From: Opisthorchis felineus
Taxonomy: Eukaryota > Platyhelminthes > Trematoda > Opisthorchiida > Opisthorchiidae
Direction: 5' to 3'
NCBI GenBank assembly: GCA_004794785.1
Contig: SJOL01001501.1
Span: 345,698 to 409,697, forward strand
Length of the DNA stretch: 64,000 nucleotides
Of this stretch, positions 26,525 to 40,399 are shown piece by piece (within the stretch, counting starts at the first letter, position 1; every line of letters begins with the position of its first letter). The notes beneath the pieces are model-generated. The model had not been told where the DNA came from, searched no databases, and was given only the letters and a program-made list of their open reading frames with translations. The position numbers and the translations under genes were made by a program.

Positions 26525-27130
26525 TTGCTCTGTTGGATGAAAGCATTAGTTTTACCAGCAATAAACGCAGAAAACCGCCAGTTCACAGAAGTTTTTAGGA
26601 AAAATGAAGTAGTTTTATTTAATCAGTGGTCCTGTATTCTTTCCGCTGGAAAGAGAGAACAGTTGCGTGAAAAAAGATTAACGCGCGAAAGCACCGTAGT
26701 TGCGACAGTCACGTGCCAATCAGCACTGACTGACAATTTTGTACACTTCATTAAGACGAAGATAGCCTACGGGTTTGTGCCTTCGATTACAGAAGAAAGA
26801 GTAAACTACCTTTCGAAAAATCAACGCTTACCTACAAGTGATGAAGAAAAGGTCGCCCTACTTAGGAAATGCTTTTCACGCCTTATCGATTCAAACTCAT
26901 GTATTAGATTTGGCCTGACTTGATTTTCTCTTCACTTTTTCTTCTCGCAAGGCAAATAGTGAAACGATTCAAGGATGCTTAAATCGACGGGTCTTTTGCA
27001 ACGAATAAAATTATGCAAAAGCAATCAAAATTGGACTTCAGTTATGAGTAATGAGAAAACGCCAACGTCATCCAATGGCATGGTGCCCGTCTCAGACATA
27101 CGGGCTACAAACTTGTCATTGCGTAGTGGA
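26525..27130 (+). mobile_element. CR1/Jockey-like LINE fragment: linker and start of RT
   Basis: Two plus-strand frames in the same phase (26525-26923 and from 26975) are separated by a few stops. Together they resemble the linker and first RT block of CR1/Jockey-type LINEs. HFIKTKIAYGFVPSITEERV fits YINNK-K-R-GVSPL-DENG. LPTSDEEKVALLRKCFSRLI fits L-TSD-EKA-LL-+-FSSVF. About 70 residues later MSNEKTPTSSNGMVPVSDI stands where LNPNKTPGPDGIHP-VLK is expected. The TSDEEK block is the strongest. Keeping one phase over 600 bases suggests relatively mild decay. The rest of the RT is not recognisable after 27130. Confidence 0.45.
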
Positions 27131-30100
27131 TACCACAAAATCAAGCACGTGACAGTCGTAATCGCGACTCATTTAATGATTGTGAATCATCATATTAATC
27201 CGATCAAACCGTTCGACATAAGTTATTGGCCACCGTTCAGTCGATTCAAAACTTACTTGCAAAGCTCGAGGCAATCGCCACTAAATTACTTCAACTGCCC
27301 TAGAGTCGTCATTAAAGTCAGGTTTCTATGGTCACCAGTACCTGTTACAAGGTTTAGACGCCAACTTGGTGGTAATGGGTACTGACAAGAAGTGTAAGTT
27401 ATCCTCGTGATATTCGAGATCCCTTCATAGTAGAGTGCCGCGATGCTGCCACTGGGTCTGTGAAGCATTTTGTAAGATACCCGATTGTTAGTCAAGAATC
27501 TACCACGCTTTGGTATCACCACCACCAGTACAAAAGAACTCTAATAGCGGTTAGCACCGCCGCGTGAGATAGGCACGGAGTGGAATTGTTACAACGGATA
27601 CTACAAGTACGCTGGAACGACACGGTTAACAATGTTGGTGTTAGGGAAGGGTGTTGTAGGATAAGCTTCTGTAAGTTCGTCCAGCGACGCCTTCTCCAGT
27701 GCTCCGGACAAGTCCTACGCAATTCCGAATTCCAAACTTTCTAAACTCTCTCTGTCGTCACTGCCCTGCTCCAAATGGGGCTGACGCAGCAGAGGACAAA
27801 GGAAATCATCGTCCCTACCAGTTGAAGTCGACGCTGAACTAGCGGGTCTTCAGGTCATCCGAAATATTCGGAAAAGGAACCGAAAATTGGTGACACTCTG
27901 CTAGGATCTTACTCTTGATTGTGGCCTACGGGCAGAGGCAACTTGAGGTATTCTCAAGACCAACTTATCTACCGAAAAAGAAAAGTGCCTTGAAGTGCGT
28001 AGCACCGCCAGTGTCTGAAACTGATGTGGCCCAGCCTATATTGTCGAATTCTACGTTTTATTATTTCACATCATCAGAATATTCGAGTTGCATCTCCATT
28101 AAACCACCTACTGGATTATCTTTAGTAAATTAGACTTATAAGCCTACAGAGTCACATCGATAATTTGATGTTGCGTGAAGATCGTACGATCTTTTGTGGC
28201 ACACATAAGCCACGGGAGTGCCTATCTGTTCATAAAGTTCACCTATTAGGCTGGCACTACTTTGAGTCAACGAGTGAAAATACCCTTAGCTTTTGGACAC
28301 CACGGACCAGAAATTGGCACAAATCAACTGCCACGCCAACAATAGTTTCCATTGCTTAGTTTCTAAAGTAGTCCTTCTTACAGTGCAACTGAAAAATTGC
28401 TCGATGTGATGATTTCTTCCAGATTAGTAACGAAAAGCTTGCAAGCTCGGCAAACAGATCACCGGATCTCACAAATTCGGTGTCCAGTGTCCACTTTGCC
28501 TGTATTATTGCTTTTGTTGAACGGCACGCAAAAGAGAGTGTTTTTGAAAATTGCATAAAAGCACTCCATTTTTATTAGCATTTCGAATTTTTATACATCA
28601 TGGCCTCTCCTACTACTGAGAACATCTAACTAAATACCTTGCGTTTGGTTTGATTACGTTGTCCTCATTGAAAGTTATGTATATCTGTGTTCAAATATTT
28701 TCATCGCCTTATCCAAGCCGGAATTTGTAGCGTCTACTGCAGCCGATAAAACAGGAAAACAGCTCTCCAAGTTGTCTGTATATTCAAACCATACTCGCAT
28801 TCAAAATTAAATGTAACCCACCGAACTAATACTCTGGTAGTCGGTCAGTTTGTAACCCTGAAATGGACACATCGCATTGTGTGAAACTTCTGCAATTCAG
28901 GTGAGGTCAGCTGTGTTTTTAGGTCGCTTTCATCTACAGAAACGTTGTATTTGTTAGTCATATTGAGATATGTCCAACAACGTGTCGAGATGATTTGGGC
29001 GACGGTTGTGTTGTGTGCACGTTGGTTTTGTATTTTGGAAGAATACACGATTTGTCTAGAATTACCTTCATGAAGGCCGTTTTTGACATATGTTTCACAT
29101 GAGCATATGTGTGCTCGTGTCGGTTTCGGGAGTGACTGTTTTTGGTGTATAGCAGGGCTGACTGCTTCTCACACACGGATAACCACAAACAAACCACAGC
29201 GCTAGGATCCGTCATCTATCAAGTCACTTAATTAGAAGGAGGAAACTATCTAACTGCTGTCGCTGAACCGTAATAATGCATTTTTAAGCCTGTGTGTGAG
29301 CAATCTATGGTGAATTATTCTTGGAGTTGATTTCAAGATACACCCTGTGATCGTCATACGTAGGTGGTCCACCAAGACCACAAAGTTCCTCCTTTTGATG
29401 GCCATGAATCTTCTCTCTTTTTAATTAATTCGGGTTGTTTTCTAGGCACAATCACTCCTACTGCACGTATGCCAGAGATGCAGTTATTTTTCAAAACTGT
29501 GGTCACTCGGATTTGACCTACTTCTGGCTGGCTTTGTCAAAAATCAAAATTCACCTCACCGCCGCTCTTCAAAATCATCTAAATGTTTTTCGAGTGATTG
29601 CAACTCGTCTTTTCCTTTCAAGTTTTCCCTGGCGAAAGGACTCTCTCAGTCTCAGAGAGGTCAACTAAAATTAGTCATTCCAAAAGTCCTCCTTTTTGAT
29701 TGTGCCTTTCTTAGTTTTCTAGCAGTAAAGGCAGAAGTCGATGATCCGATCGTCAGACCTCTTGAACACATAACTCTACGATATGTGATAATCAAATTCG
29801 TCCTGAGTGATCATATCATTTGCAAATACTCCGATTCAAAAATAGGATTTTCATGCAATGGTTCTTTATACCTACACAGGGACATTTCAGAAGATATTTC
29901 AACATCTTGTGCAACTTCTTCACCCGTGTTGCTGCTAAGTGGCGTAGTAAAACATAAGGCAATTAATGCTCCTCATTCTACTCATTTTTTAGCAAGCTGT
30001 GAGATCACTGTAGTTTATCTAACACAACTACTTCTCATTAGCTTGTCTGCTCCATACGTTTGTTGATTTCCAACACACCCATATATTTTCAATCCTTTTA

Positions 30101-30655
30101 CTTGAAATTCTTGTCTTGTTCCGGGTTAAATTTACCTCTCGGGTGAATACATTCACTCTGATTTGGGCTGGAGGGACTCTTTTAGGGTTTACAGAGTTTC
30201 ATTCTTAAAAAGGAAATATTTTCAAGGCGATTAAATGGAAGTATCTAGAAAGAATTCAAAGGAAGTGTGTGTCTGTGATATCCTACTTAAAGGTGAAACA
30301 AATGATTACGTAAACCATAAATAACCTCATATACCGGTTAGCTCTAAAATGTCCGCTGAAGAACGAAGGAACGCGTCACTTAAAGGTCAGGCTGGCCTTC
30401 GTAAAAATTAGGTACCTGATAGAATTGGTATAGGTTTGCATTCAATGACAATCTAAGCTAGCTCTGTCATAATTTTCGAAGGAAGAACTTTTAGGTGAAA
30501 ACAAAATTACAAATTGGCTTTCTTACTTGCTCGCTTCAGAATTCTGTCATACAGAACAAGTATCAGATTCATGTTCCGGGAGGAAAACGTGCCACGAATA
30601 TCGTTCTATTAGTTAGCAAATGTCCGGGGCACCAGATTTGTCCATAACCGAGAGC
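27131..30655. other. no recognised feature
   Basis: GC is somewhat higher at 27.4-27.9 kb, suggesting another old repeat, but I could not assign it. A faint endonuclease-like reading near 28.3 kb was rejected. Confidence 0.45.
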
Positions 30656-30660
30656 AAGAT

Positions 30661-30935
30661 TTATGTAACATGCATTCTGTCTTCTAACTGGTTCAAGATT
30701 AAACTGACGTCCGCAAAAAACCAGTGCCTCTCGGACACGAGTTTTGGTCCGTCCATTCGGATCATACAGTCCATTCTGGCATTGTTCAGAGTGGGCAAAT
30801 TTGTTATTCTGTTCTTCCGGTTGCAAAGCTTGTATGCCTTGGTATGCTTTGAATATTTTAGCAGACATTCATTTAGTTCCATCCCACTCTTGTATGTGAC
30901 ACAGTGATCACACGATTCATCCGTAAATTCACTAT
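30661..30935 (-). mobile_element. possible CR1-like LINE linker
   Basis: In a 103-codon minus frame, KYSKHTKAYKLCNRKNRITN resembles the KY+-TG---Y+K-RN+-T-LIRK block of the CR1/Jockey linker, and ERHWFFADV could correspond to KRFWSYV. Upstream the frame is unusually cysteine-rich, but the cysteines do not fit a zinc-finger spacing I know. This is a weak call based on one block. Confidence 0.25.
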
Positions 30936-30939
30936 GTCC

Positions 30940-31440
30940 ACATAGGTCCCTGTAAACTCTACGACAGCTCACAACCCGCCACGTTTTCTTGGGGATACCG
31001 GGTAGGGGCAGCTCTAAATCGTTTGTTCCGAATTATTTCTCGGGAAAAGGTTTTACTTATGATGAACTTAAGTGAATACTGCTATAAAGACTGGCGTTCA
31101 GAGGGCTAAACTGCAAAACTATCAGGATCTTGCTCTTCATGATGCATTCTCATGCACATTTTATCATGGTATTAAAATAACATTTTTAAAGGAAAACTTT
31201 TAAATGGATGGGTGTATTCACTGTGATAGTTCATTGACTTTCGGAAGATCACGGAACACACTACTAAAATGACGGCAAGTTAAACTACACAAATTGGTTT
31301 CCAAACAGTTCCTCAACCTAAAGAATAATTTAATCCATTTTAACAGACGCATGAAAGCTTATTGGTAGATTGAACCAATTCCGACCGACATATATTCTCC
31401 AGTCAAAAAAGGCGGAACAAAACATTGCTGTCTAATTGCG
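30940..31440. other. no recognised feature
   Basis: Nothing identified between the two neighbouring relics. Confidence 0.5.
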
Positions 31441-31444
31441 AGTT

Positions 31445-31532
31445 AATCACACTGGTGATCAATAAGGATAAAACAGCTGTATAGTGCTTCTCGACTTTTC
31501 GGCATAGATTGGTTTCCCTTACAGGACGTAAT
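31445..31532 (+). repeat. SINE-like repeat family A, tail only
   Basis: Ordered family A blocks are present: CAATAAGGATAAAACAGCTG, TATAGTGCTTCTCGACTTTT, CGGCATAGATTGGTTTCCCT and TACAGGACG. The tRNA-like head is absent, so this is a 5'-truncated or eroded copy. Confidence 0.55.
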
Positions 31533-34500
31533 CTCCATATGTTCGGCAAACTATCATGGCGACTGAAAGAACCTAGCTCATAAGATGGCTTTTTTGAGAG
31601 CCTGCAAACTGAGTAAACCGTAAGTAGTTCATTAAGCAGAGTGCTCTTTTAAAAGTTGTCAAAGGAAAACAGCGTCTAAATGGGTGCTTAGTAGAGCTAT
31701 TTTCCACATCATAATATCGTCCGTCCCAGCCGTAGCAGGATAGTCTGGATCCCAATTCCCACCGTACTGCAAAAGACATATCCCTCAAGTAAACGTATGC
31801 TGCATCAGTTTACTACTCAAAAGTTTCCGGCATCTGGTCGACGAAGTTCCTAAATTTCCAGCCAATGCCACATGCTAAGAGATAATTAAATATGTTCTAA
31901 GCCTGTCAGCCTATTAGTCAAGATACTGATGTTTTATGATGTCCATCAATTCAGCGGACACTTCTGGACACTACGATTGAGGTTGAAAAATTCATTTGTT
32001 AACGCGTTCATATGGCATATTACATAACTTCGTCTGTTTGTCTGTCACTGACTCTGATTTCAAAGATTTCTATGTCTCAGTCTGCCTCTCAGATGGTTTG
32101 CTCCATAAACCTATGCAAAAAGACCATTCGGAGATCTATCAAGGCCCTTGCCCATCGGACAAACTTGGTCGTCTTGTTGAAAACAGCCAACTGTGCGCAT
32201 CCGTAAAAGACACAAATGTGGAACCTCAATGGTGTGTGGAGCAACCGTATTAGTAAGTACCTTACGCACCTAACTCCTCCTACTTTTAAAAAACGGATCA
32301 AAACGACGAATGAGGACTTCACAACCACACGACAGAACAGTTTCTTTCTCCTCTTGGCGATGTCGATTCGTATATGTCCAGTGAGAAGGTCTGCGATACA
32401 CTATATCTCTTTTTACCTGAATAAGCCCATATTTACAACAGTACCGCAGAGTGCCGAACAGAACGGTCACTTGGAACTCTTAACCTAATCAGCACACATC
32501 CCATGGCTAAAATAAGGCAATATAACAAAATCGACAATCGACAATGCGTACTGGATAAGAAACCGAAAGAAAGGACAATACATTTGATAAAATGGGAAAG
32601 CTGCATTCTGTAAAATGCTACACTGCCAAAAGAATGCTCAAACAGTCAGCTACTCTTTAAGAGAAAGTCTCCAATAATGAACCACGTGAAATTTCCAGGC
32701 TTCACTGAAAATACACCAAATACAATTGATAGTTGGAGCGTATGAAATTCTCACTTGAAATTCTTTATACGACATCAATATTGAACCGTCAACATTACTA
32801 CAATCATTTGGTTGTCTGCGCTTTTATTACTCATGATAGCGGAGTAGTCACCATACAAAGAATATTTAGTAAACGTATTGTTTAATGAAACTGCAGAGCT
32901 GATGGGACAATTCCTACGACAAAGGAACCTCCCAAGTGCAGTTATATACCTGAATCAACACAGCCTTTGAATCCCTGAAAAATTATGTTTATTTTTATAT
33001 ATTCTCGACTCGTGACTGAATCAGCCTCTTCTGTGACGCGGGATTCCACAACTACACACACAAAAGTGCAGATTTTCAACTGTCTTTGGATAACCTCCGG
33101 AATGTACCATTAACGTCATATTAGTTGTGCTGTAATGGATACAACGTAATTTTGACCCCGCGTCACTGAAACTCTTTTGCCATTGTAGCCAGGGAGTTCA
33201 GTGTCGTGTTATAATATTGTGAATGGTGTGTGATTTGATGTGTTCCTATAACCGTGGGGTCGAATAGACGGTGAAGTGCACGATATTCTAACTTGCCACA
33301 TATTTTTCTTTTGGTTCAGCGAAGAGTAGTAAACTCGACCATAATTATTATCCTTCTAAAATTAGTCAAGACTGTTCTTTGCGTAGCGTCATTCACCTGT
33401 TCACTCGTGAATTTCCTTGTGGTTACAAAGTCTTTGGAAGGTCTTCGAATTTCTTTAAATCTTTCCAGGCACAGTATTTGTCCCTAAGTGTATATTGTGC
33501 ATACAAATGCACGTATTAAGGCGTGTGATATCAACTAAGATGAGCACAAATGTTCGTTTTCTAATACAACTTCTTGAGTTGTATTTTGCTTGATTGCTGA
33601 CTGAATAATGGTCGAGACAAAACACTGTTTTCAGTAAAACATTCCCCGTCAATCGTCTTCAAAATTTACCGCTACCTCTTCTCAACCGATAGCATCAGAC
33701 ATTAGGGACGGTAAACCACTGCCAAAGCCTTTCTTCTTCTTGCGTTCTTAGTTTCCTGCCTACGATATAGGATGTACACGTCAGCGACATTGAGCGCAGA
33801 TTCAAGTTCAACCCCATCTTCCTTTCCTTCGATTAGACTGACAGTCCAATGAAGCATCAGATAAGGAATGCCTTTCCTGCCAGTCAACATATACACTGCT
33901 TTATGTATTTATGAAACGAATGAGCACTTCAGCGTATCTCCAAATGAGGTTACTTTTCTCATGTTATTTTCTGCTTTTTACTACAAATATGATAACAGTT
34001 GCATCTTACCGAACCACCCGCTTATTTTGACAAGAATACAAAACCGTGCCAGACAACAGCCGTGTTTCAGCCATGTTACGTTCGGATGGGACCTGACTTC
34101 TGCTTTCTATTTGCACTTAGTCACATGTAGGTAATTGTGACAGGTCTCTGAATGCGGAAAGCAAGGATGTTCAGGAAATGGTTTGTTTCGACCTTAAAGG
34201 TTTTACCGTACATCAACTGGTTCATGATTGGCGGTTGCCAAAAAATGTAGAGATTTTAGTCTGAGGAGTATGAAACACGCAGATCCTCCGATGAATACAA
34301 ACAGTAATGCTAGAATAAAACAAGCTCCCTGGAGTCAATACATTTTGCATGTCTCGAATAACAAGGATTCAGACTATCGGAATTCCGAAATCTAAGTATG
34401 ATCACCGGAGACAGACAAGCTCTAACCTTGGTCACGAGGAATACGTTGAGTGTAGCATAACACTTCAATTCTATTCGATTACGGAGAATCAGTTTGTTGT

Positions 34501-37500
34501 GAGCAAACAAAAAACACGTCGTATCGGTGACTTTTGATCTATAAGTTTAACCGCTCCAGGTCGAATGGCGTTCAATTAATGAGGCTGAACTGTGATCAGC
34601 CACCTTATTAACAGCCATGTCGCCTTTCGTAGAATTTAGCTCATTACAACTTCTTTCTCGGGAGTTTCGCAACCCTCTGACTTCTCATAACTTGGGCTTT
34701 GCCGTAACCACGTGTGATCAAATGAATGGCACACTAGTAAGTTACACCTGATTCTACTGGAGCCCAATGAAAAAAATTTTTAGGCGTCCTCATTTATTAC
34801 GAATACAGGATATCTCCACTAGTTGTTCAAAGATATTCATCAAACCAACACTCAAGTGGACCTGCTGCGCAGCGTAGTAAAAATTCTGCTCCAAAACCAA
34901 AAATATGCCGTTGCTGCTGATAAAGGACTTCAAGAACTTCTCTAAATTCCAAGCGCATTCAAAAGGTAAGGAAGCATCTGGTCAATACATCCCATGGATG
35001 CTTGGTCAGGCTGACCAAAATGTCCACAAAGCTATCAGTCGCACCCTGGTCACAGAATCACACAAAGGCGCAATCCACAGTGAACATTCGACCGAGGTTA
35101 ACACATATTTTCCAGAAGACATTACCATGTTTCAAGTAGTTATCTGGGTGCGTGATCATTATCCGCAGCAAACCAATGTGGCAAGAAAGGCCGAAATGAA
35201 TGACTGCGCTTACAGCGGTTTTGCTACCAAACTTGCCGTTGTCTTTTGACATATCCAGAATCATATATTGAAACCATAGTCATCTGTGTTTATTTCGAGT
35301 TTTTCTATGTTTGCTACGAATCGTTCCTTCACACCGAAATACATCTCAAAGCACAGCCTAAAACAAAACCGGTTGCAAGCGATTATTATATTTTTCAACA
35401 ATTCTGGCATACATGTTCTGCCAAGTTGTAATACTTCTGGCGTCAGCGGATTTCATAGGGTTCTAGTGCGTTACCCCTTGACTTTGGATATATGCAAATG
35501 TAAATTGGAAAGCATTGTACTTAAAGATGTATAATCGACAAACTGATGCATACTTTAATTTGATGCAAGCGTCAAAATAAATCAGAAACGTGGACAGACG
35601 TCACTGTACGTGATACCCTTCAACAGAGAGAACCAGCCAACCAAAAATCAACGACCCTTTAGATTGAATGAATTTGTTTGTGGGTGGTTTTCATGTTGCA
35701 GTAGTCCCTGATGTATAGACTAGAATTCCCCACTATTTAGTAGTCTATATCTACTGGGCGAGAAAATGTACTCGTTGAGATGTATTTTGTACTGTCCCAG
35801 CAAAGAAGGCAGTTTAGTTGTAAAGATGGACACTTCAAAACAAACCGTGCAGCCATTTATTTTCAGATGAATAGCCTACATCAAAAGACATAAAACAGAT
35901 CACAAAACTTATCTCCAGGACAGCCAGTCCCCTCAAAATTAAACTGGATTTATCGATGTGTTATGCAGCTAGGGACGCGTGATTGCAGCACTGATCTCTA
36001 TATTTACGCAGAAAATTATAGAAAAACCTGACATGATTGTCTGCTGTGGATGCTTGCCACAAACAAAGCACTTAACACTGCGGTATCAAGATTTCGCCAG
36101 TTGCAAACAAAATTAGCATCACCCAATTAATGTTGCAGACTACATTTGAAAAAAGCAAAGTTAGGTGATAACATGAAACAAATCTGACCGAGAGAAAGCT
36201 TTCGAATGCACAAAAGCTAGTGAGCTTCGGATGTGAATCAAAATGTCAACTGCAGCTTGCGGATTGCCGGTTTTGGAGAAGTGGCATATCAGTTGGCTGG
36301 ATTTGTAATCCTACTCGTCCTCCGAGGTACTCGTGAACAGACGCGATTAAGTGAAGGTTGTTAGTTTAAAATGTAACGGTTGGGTAGCCTCTACTGCAAA
36401 CAGACTAACTCAAGGCATATGCTGGATGCTGGTAAACAACAAGCAGTTTACAAGTTCGCCTAAAACGGCACTAGAACATACAGCAGCCACAAGACGAAAA
36501 CAACAGATGGACGGAAAGCTAAGTCTCTCACTACGGCACCTGTTCGAGACAGAATGGTACCGATCCGTCACCAGGTCAGCGAGGATTCGCCTAACTGTTA
36601 GCTGCATTTCCCAGTCTGCCAAAATGGGTCCTGCTGCTAATAATTAAAACGCAACTAACTGTGCCATGCTATTCTAAACAATAGTTGCGCTCTTCCTCGT
36701 ACATAAAATAAATCAGGTCATGTTAGCCCCGTGAATAGCTTCCATATCGGTGTTCACATTAACTCAAATGAGGCTAAGCTTTCCAGAAAACGGTGGTTAC
36801 AAGTTGATCTCCAAAGTCAACCGGAAGAGATTTCTTCAGTGAAAAATCCATGGACACTGGTACACTGGTTGCCTCACCCGTAGATTGTTCTGCCAATCAC
36901 CAGCTGCTTGGTTTATCTGGATTTAAATTAATTACTTTCGATCACTGCTGATTTGTAGAAGACCGTTTAAAGCAAATATATCATGACCTTAAACCGCAAG
37001 CACTGCCTCGGGCAATCATTAACTGCCATCACTCGGAAACTAAGATCAGAGCGAACTAGAGAGTTATGCATGCCACCATGTAGTCTGAAAAATTTTGCAT
37101 TTGAGAGACTAACAGTGGATGAAACAAACCCGGTTGCAGTTGATCTTCGTAACGTTTGACTTTTGCAGGTTCCTGGCTGGGCTTCACATGACTCCACCGG
37201 CATTTAGCTGTTGACGCCATGGGTATTCTTTTTACTTAAAAATTACCCTCCCCTGAAGGTTCACTGATTTTGAGGGAGATTTGCTCCATATGAGCGATTC
37301 CACTGGCGGGCTTGTTGTCACGCCCTAGAAAAAACTGTCTAGATAGAGCCTGCCTATAGTCGTTTCTTTTGTCTTCATTAAATTTCATAAACTATGTTGA
37401 TGCAATCTCGTTAAAGACACCAGACTTTGCTACGATACTTATCTAGTCCTAACTTCAGTATTATCTGATGGCCTCAACAACTAGTATTATTACGCGTCCT

Positions 37501-38890
37501 TCTGGACGTTTATCAGGACCATTGTGGTTACTTCTGTGAATGTTTCTGTTTAGACAAAGCCGAATGTGCGCGAAAACAGGTGGTGCAAGGACAAAGTAGA
37601 TGAGTAATCTGCTGGAACTTCATTATCTTCAAGTAATTACCTGGCATTCTTTGCGCTCAGAAAATCTGACGAAATGGTTTGTCGCTGGTTGTTGTCTCTA
37701 AATTGTAACCGTATGAGCATAATTTGAACTTGGCGAAAAAATCAGGCAAGCTGCAATCCAGGAATACGCAAAGATCATACATTACCAAAATTAACTGTAC
37801 CCGGTTTTGGTCCATTCACCGCGAACCTCTCAGTCTCCAGATTATTAGATTATGTTGTGGACTTATTGATCCGCGACTGGTGACTAATACACCACGCTGA
37901 CACCAGATGCTTTCAAGTTTTATTGTGTTGGTCCATGCGATCCAAAATTTCGTGCGGTTATAGGGGTTAAGCGGTTGTGATTTCGGTATGCTCCTCACAG
38001 TTCACTTACAAAAGCATCGTATGCGTTCGCATTTCCTGGCCCACTGAATATGCCATACCCATTCTTCCAGTGCTGAATCCTCTAATAATTTAGGATCAAA
38101 ATTCGTTTCCCAACGCAACTTTGGCATATTCCGGCCTCTCATACCATTCTATATCCACCCACATGAAAGCTCTTTTCAAATTTTACACTTTTTTACGTGT
38201 TACACATGTCCAAACTCGTGCAAACTGTTGTGAAATAAAATACCCTTGATGCAATATATTTTAGCCCTAAGATGAACTTTGACTTTCGGGATCCCGTCGG
38301 GATATTGCCCGCGCATAATCCCGCACAGAAATGGCAGATGTAGTCCAACGAGGATTCGGATGTGAGACTGGTATACCGTTGTTACCTTACCGCCATGCAA
38401 GAGCAGAGGCAGTACGAGAGCTCATTTATGGGACAACTCACAGGTGAGAGTTGCATTCTTGATGTAAGCCCAACGCCTTCACGAGTTTAAATGTCGATCA
38501 GAGTACCACCGGGGTAGCAGAAAACCTAACAACACTCGCTTCCACCACCATTTGCCTCTAAGTCCGGCAGATTTTATTGCCTCAGCCGAACAAAATGGTA
38601 GAAAACAAGCATTTATTAGTATCCATCGTTATTCAAAATTGGGCTGTCATAGTCTTGAGTGCTCCTGTTGGGCTTTATCTATCCAATTCAGAGCCCGCCA
38701 CAATCTTCAGAAAAAAGTATATGTAGGCTTTTGAGTAGAAGGCTTTTTGATAAAATGAGTGACCATCCAATAAACAGTAAGTAGGCACACCGCCTTTCAT
38801 ATCTGAAAAAAATTCACAGGTACTGAGGTCAGGCACACTGAGGTGAGGTTTGCTGCGTCACCAAATCGTCAGTAATAAAAACAAAACCTT
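31533..38890. other. no recognised feature over 7.3 kb
   Basis: Many overlapping short frames exist on both strands, the largest 114 codons at 34905-35249, but no protein family, repeat family or RNA gene is recognised. A 7-base tandem ATCGACA lies near 32530. Confidence 0.45.
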
Positions 38891-40399
38891 GCTAAGTTCA
38901 CGAGATATTTTCCACATAAGAGGTTTTGACGTCCGTACTCTATGTTGAAGTGGCAAACAGGTAATATTTGTCCAGACATTATACTTCCTTATAATTGATG
39001 TTTGCCGTGTATACAAAACTCAAACGTGGCCGTGCATATGGAAATAGCGAGGAGGAACTCAGCTCTTTCACATTTCACTCTCAGCGTTTCCGATGTTCCA
39101 AAAGCGATAACTCGTGGAATGTGTGGTGTGGGAGTTGTACTGAGCTACAGAACTATCAAAATTTTCCCGGTTTCATTGGTCAAGCAAGAAGCACTGACAT
39201 TGTGACCCTGGATCGCGATATGAAAACCCGAGTCTATCGTGCGGGTTCCTTGTAACCACATTTGGGCCGGTCGCTTCTGAGTCGACGCTCATCGCACAGA
39301 CAACGAACAGTGACTCCTCTCATTGTGTGCTGACCACCATTTGTTTCTGTCCAGCACGAACTTTCAGCATAAACGTTAGCATTGTAACCTTGCGGTCACC
39401 GAGTGCAAATCAACTGTGCGCCCAACTGGATCACATAGCCATCAGCCACCGGTGAAGAGTCTCAGTTCAAGTCTTCTGTTCCTTCTGGGGTACACAACTT
39501 GATTTTCATCACCCCATGGTGCAAGAACGCCTAAGGGTTCACTTCTCCTCGGGCCTTCACGAGTCAGCAAGAAATATGCCAAACCACTACCTTTGGTGAA
39601 ATACCGTAACTCAGCATTATCAATCTGAGCTAGCTCAACAACTCTCCACAGTAAAGCAAGACTGCGGTAAGCTAGCACGTGGATGAAGCATGTGAAAGAA
39701 TCTACGCTAAGGATTTTTAGTGCTGTCTGTCCGAGTTCCCCGATACGATTGAGTGAACACTGGATATCTTCGAGGTTGCTAGTCCTGGATGAGGCCAGGA
39801 AATCCATACTACCAGGGAACCAGTACAACAGCGCACGCACACCAAAGATTGAAGGGTCTGAAAAATTCCGAGAGCTTTGGTGGATATCGAAAGCTCAGGA
39901 GCTGGAGAAGGCTCTTGCTGCTAGAAACAGCTTTACTACATGCGGATTAATATGATCGACTGGCCAAAATAAAGCAGTGGCCAGTAAAACAATAAATGAA
40001 CGAGATGGTTTAATAATTCACTCGCAAAACGCCGACTGGAAAGACTAGTTGAACACTCTGAGGAACAACCGAGCTGACCTCCTGAAAAACAGCTTCCAGA
40101 GACAGTGCACACCGGTAACTTGAGTACAAACCGCAATCGTCTGTCATAAGAAGAAATAAAATACACAAGATTTTAACTGAAACCTGAGAAGGTATCAGAA
40201 CCGGACGGTCTATATCCAGCGCTCTTCAAAGAAGGCAGAGAATCCATGGTGATCCATCTGACAAAACCTGTTGGCGTTATCTGAAGTGAAGAGAACATGC
40301 CTGCAAAATCAGGCAAATCAAAAGTCAACCCTGTCTTAAAAAATGGAACCTCATCAGTAGTCAGTTATGTTCGTAATTTTGGACTGATAACCTGATCTA

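Noticed and set aside
28290..28400. Possible RTE endonuclease block (DQKLAQINCHA for NQRWTQIDHIA)
   Set aside because: A single short block, with stops on both sides and no supporting block at the expected distance.
29100..29215. Minus-strand peptide LLYTKNSHSRNRHEH reminiscent of a GIY-YIG helix (Y-G-T-R-L--R--EH)
   Set aside because: No flanking Penelope blocks, and the spacing is wrong.
30900..30972. Cysteine/histidine cluster on the minus strand resembling a zinc finger
   Set aside because: Cys and His spacing fits no finger type I know, and the frame continues into a LINE-like linker.
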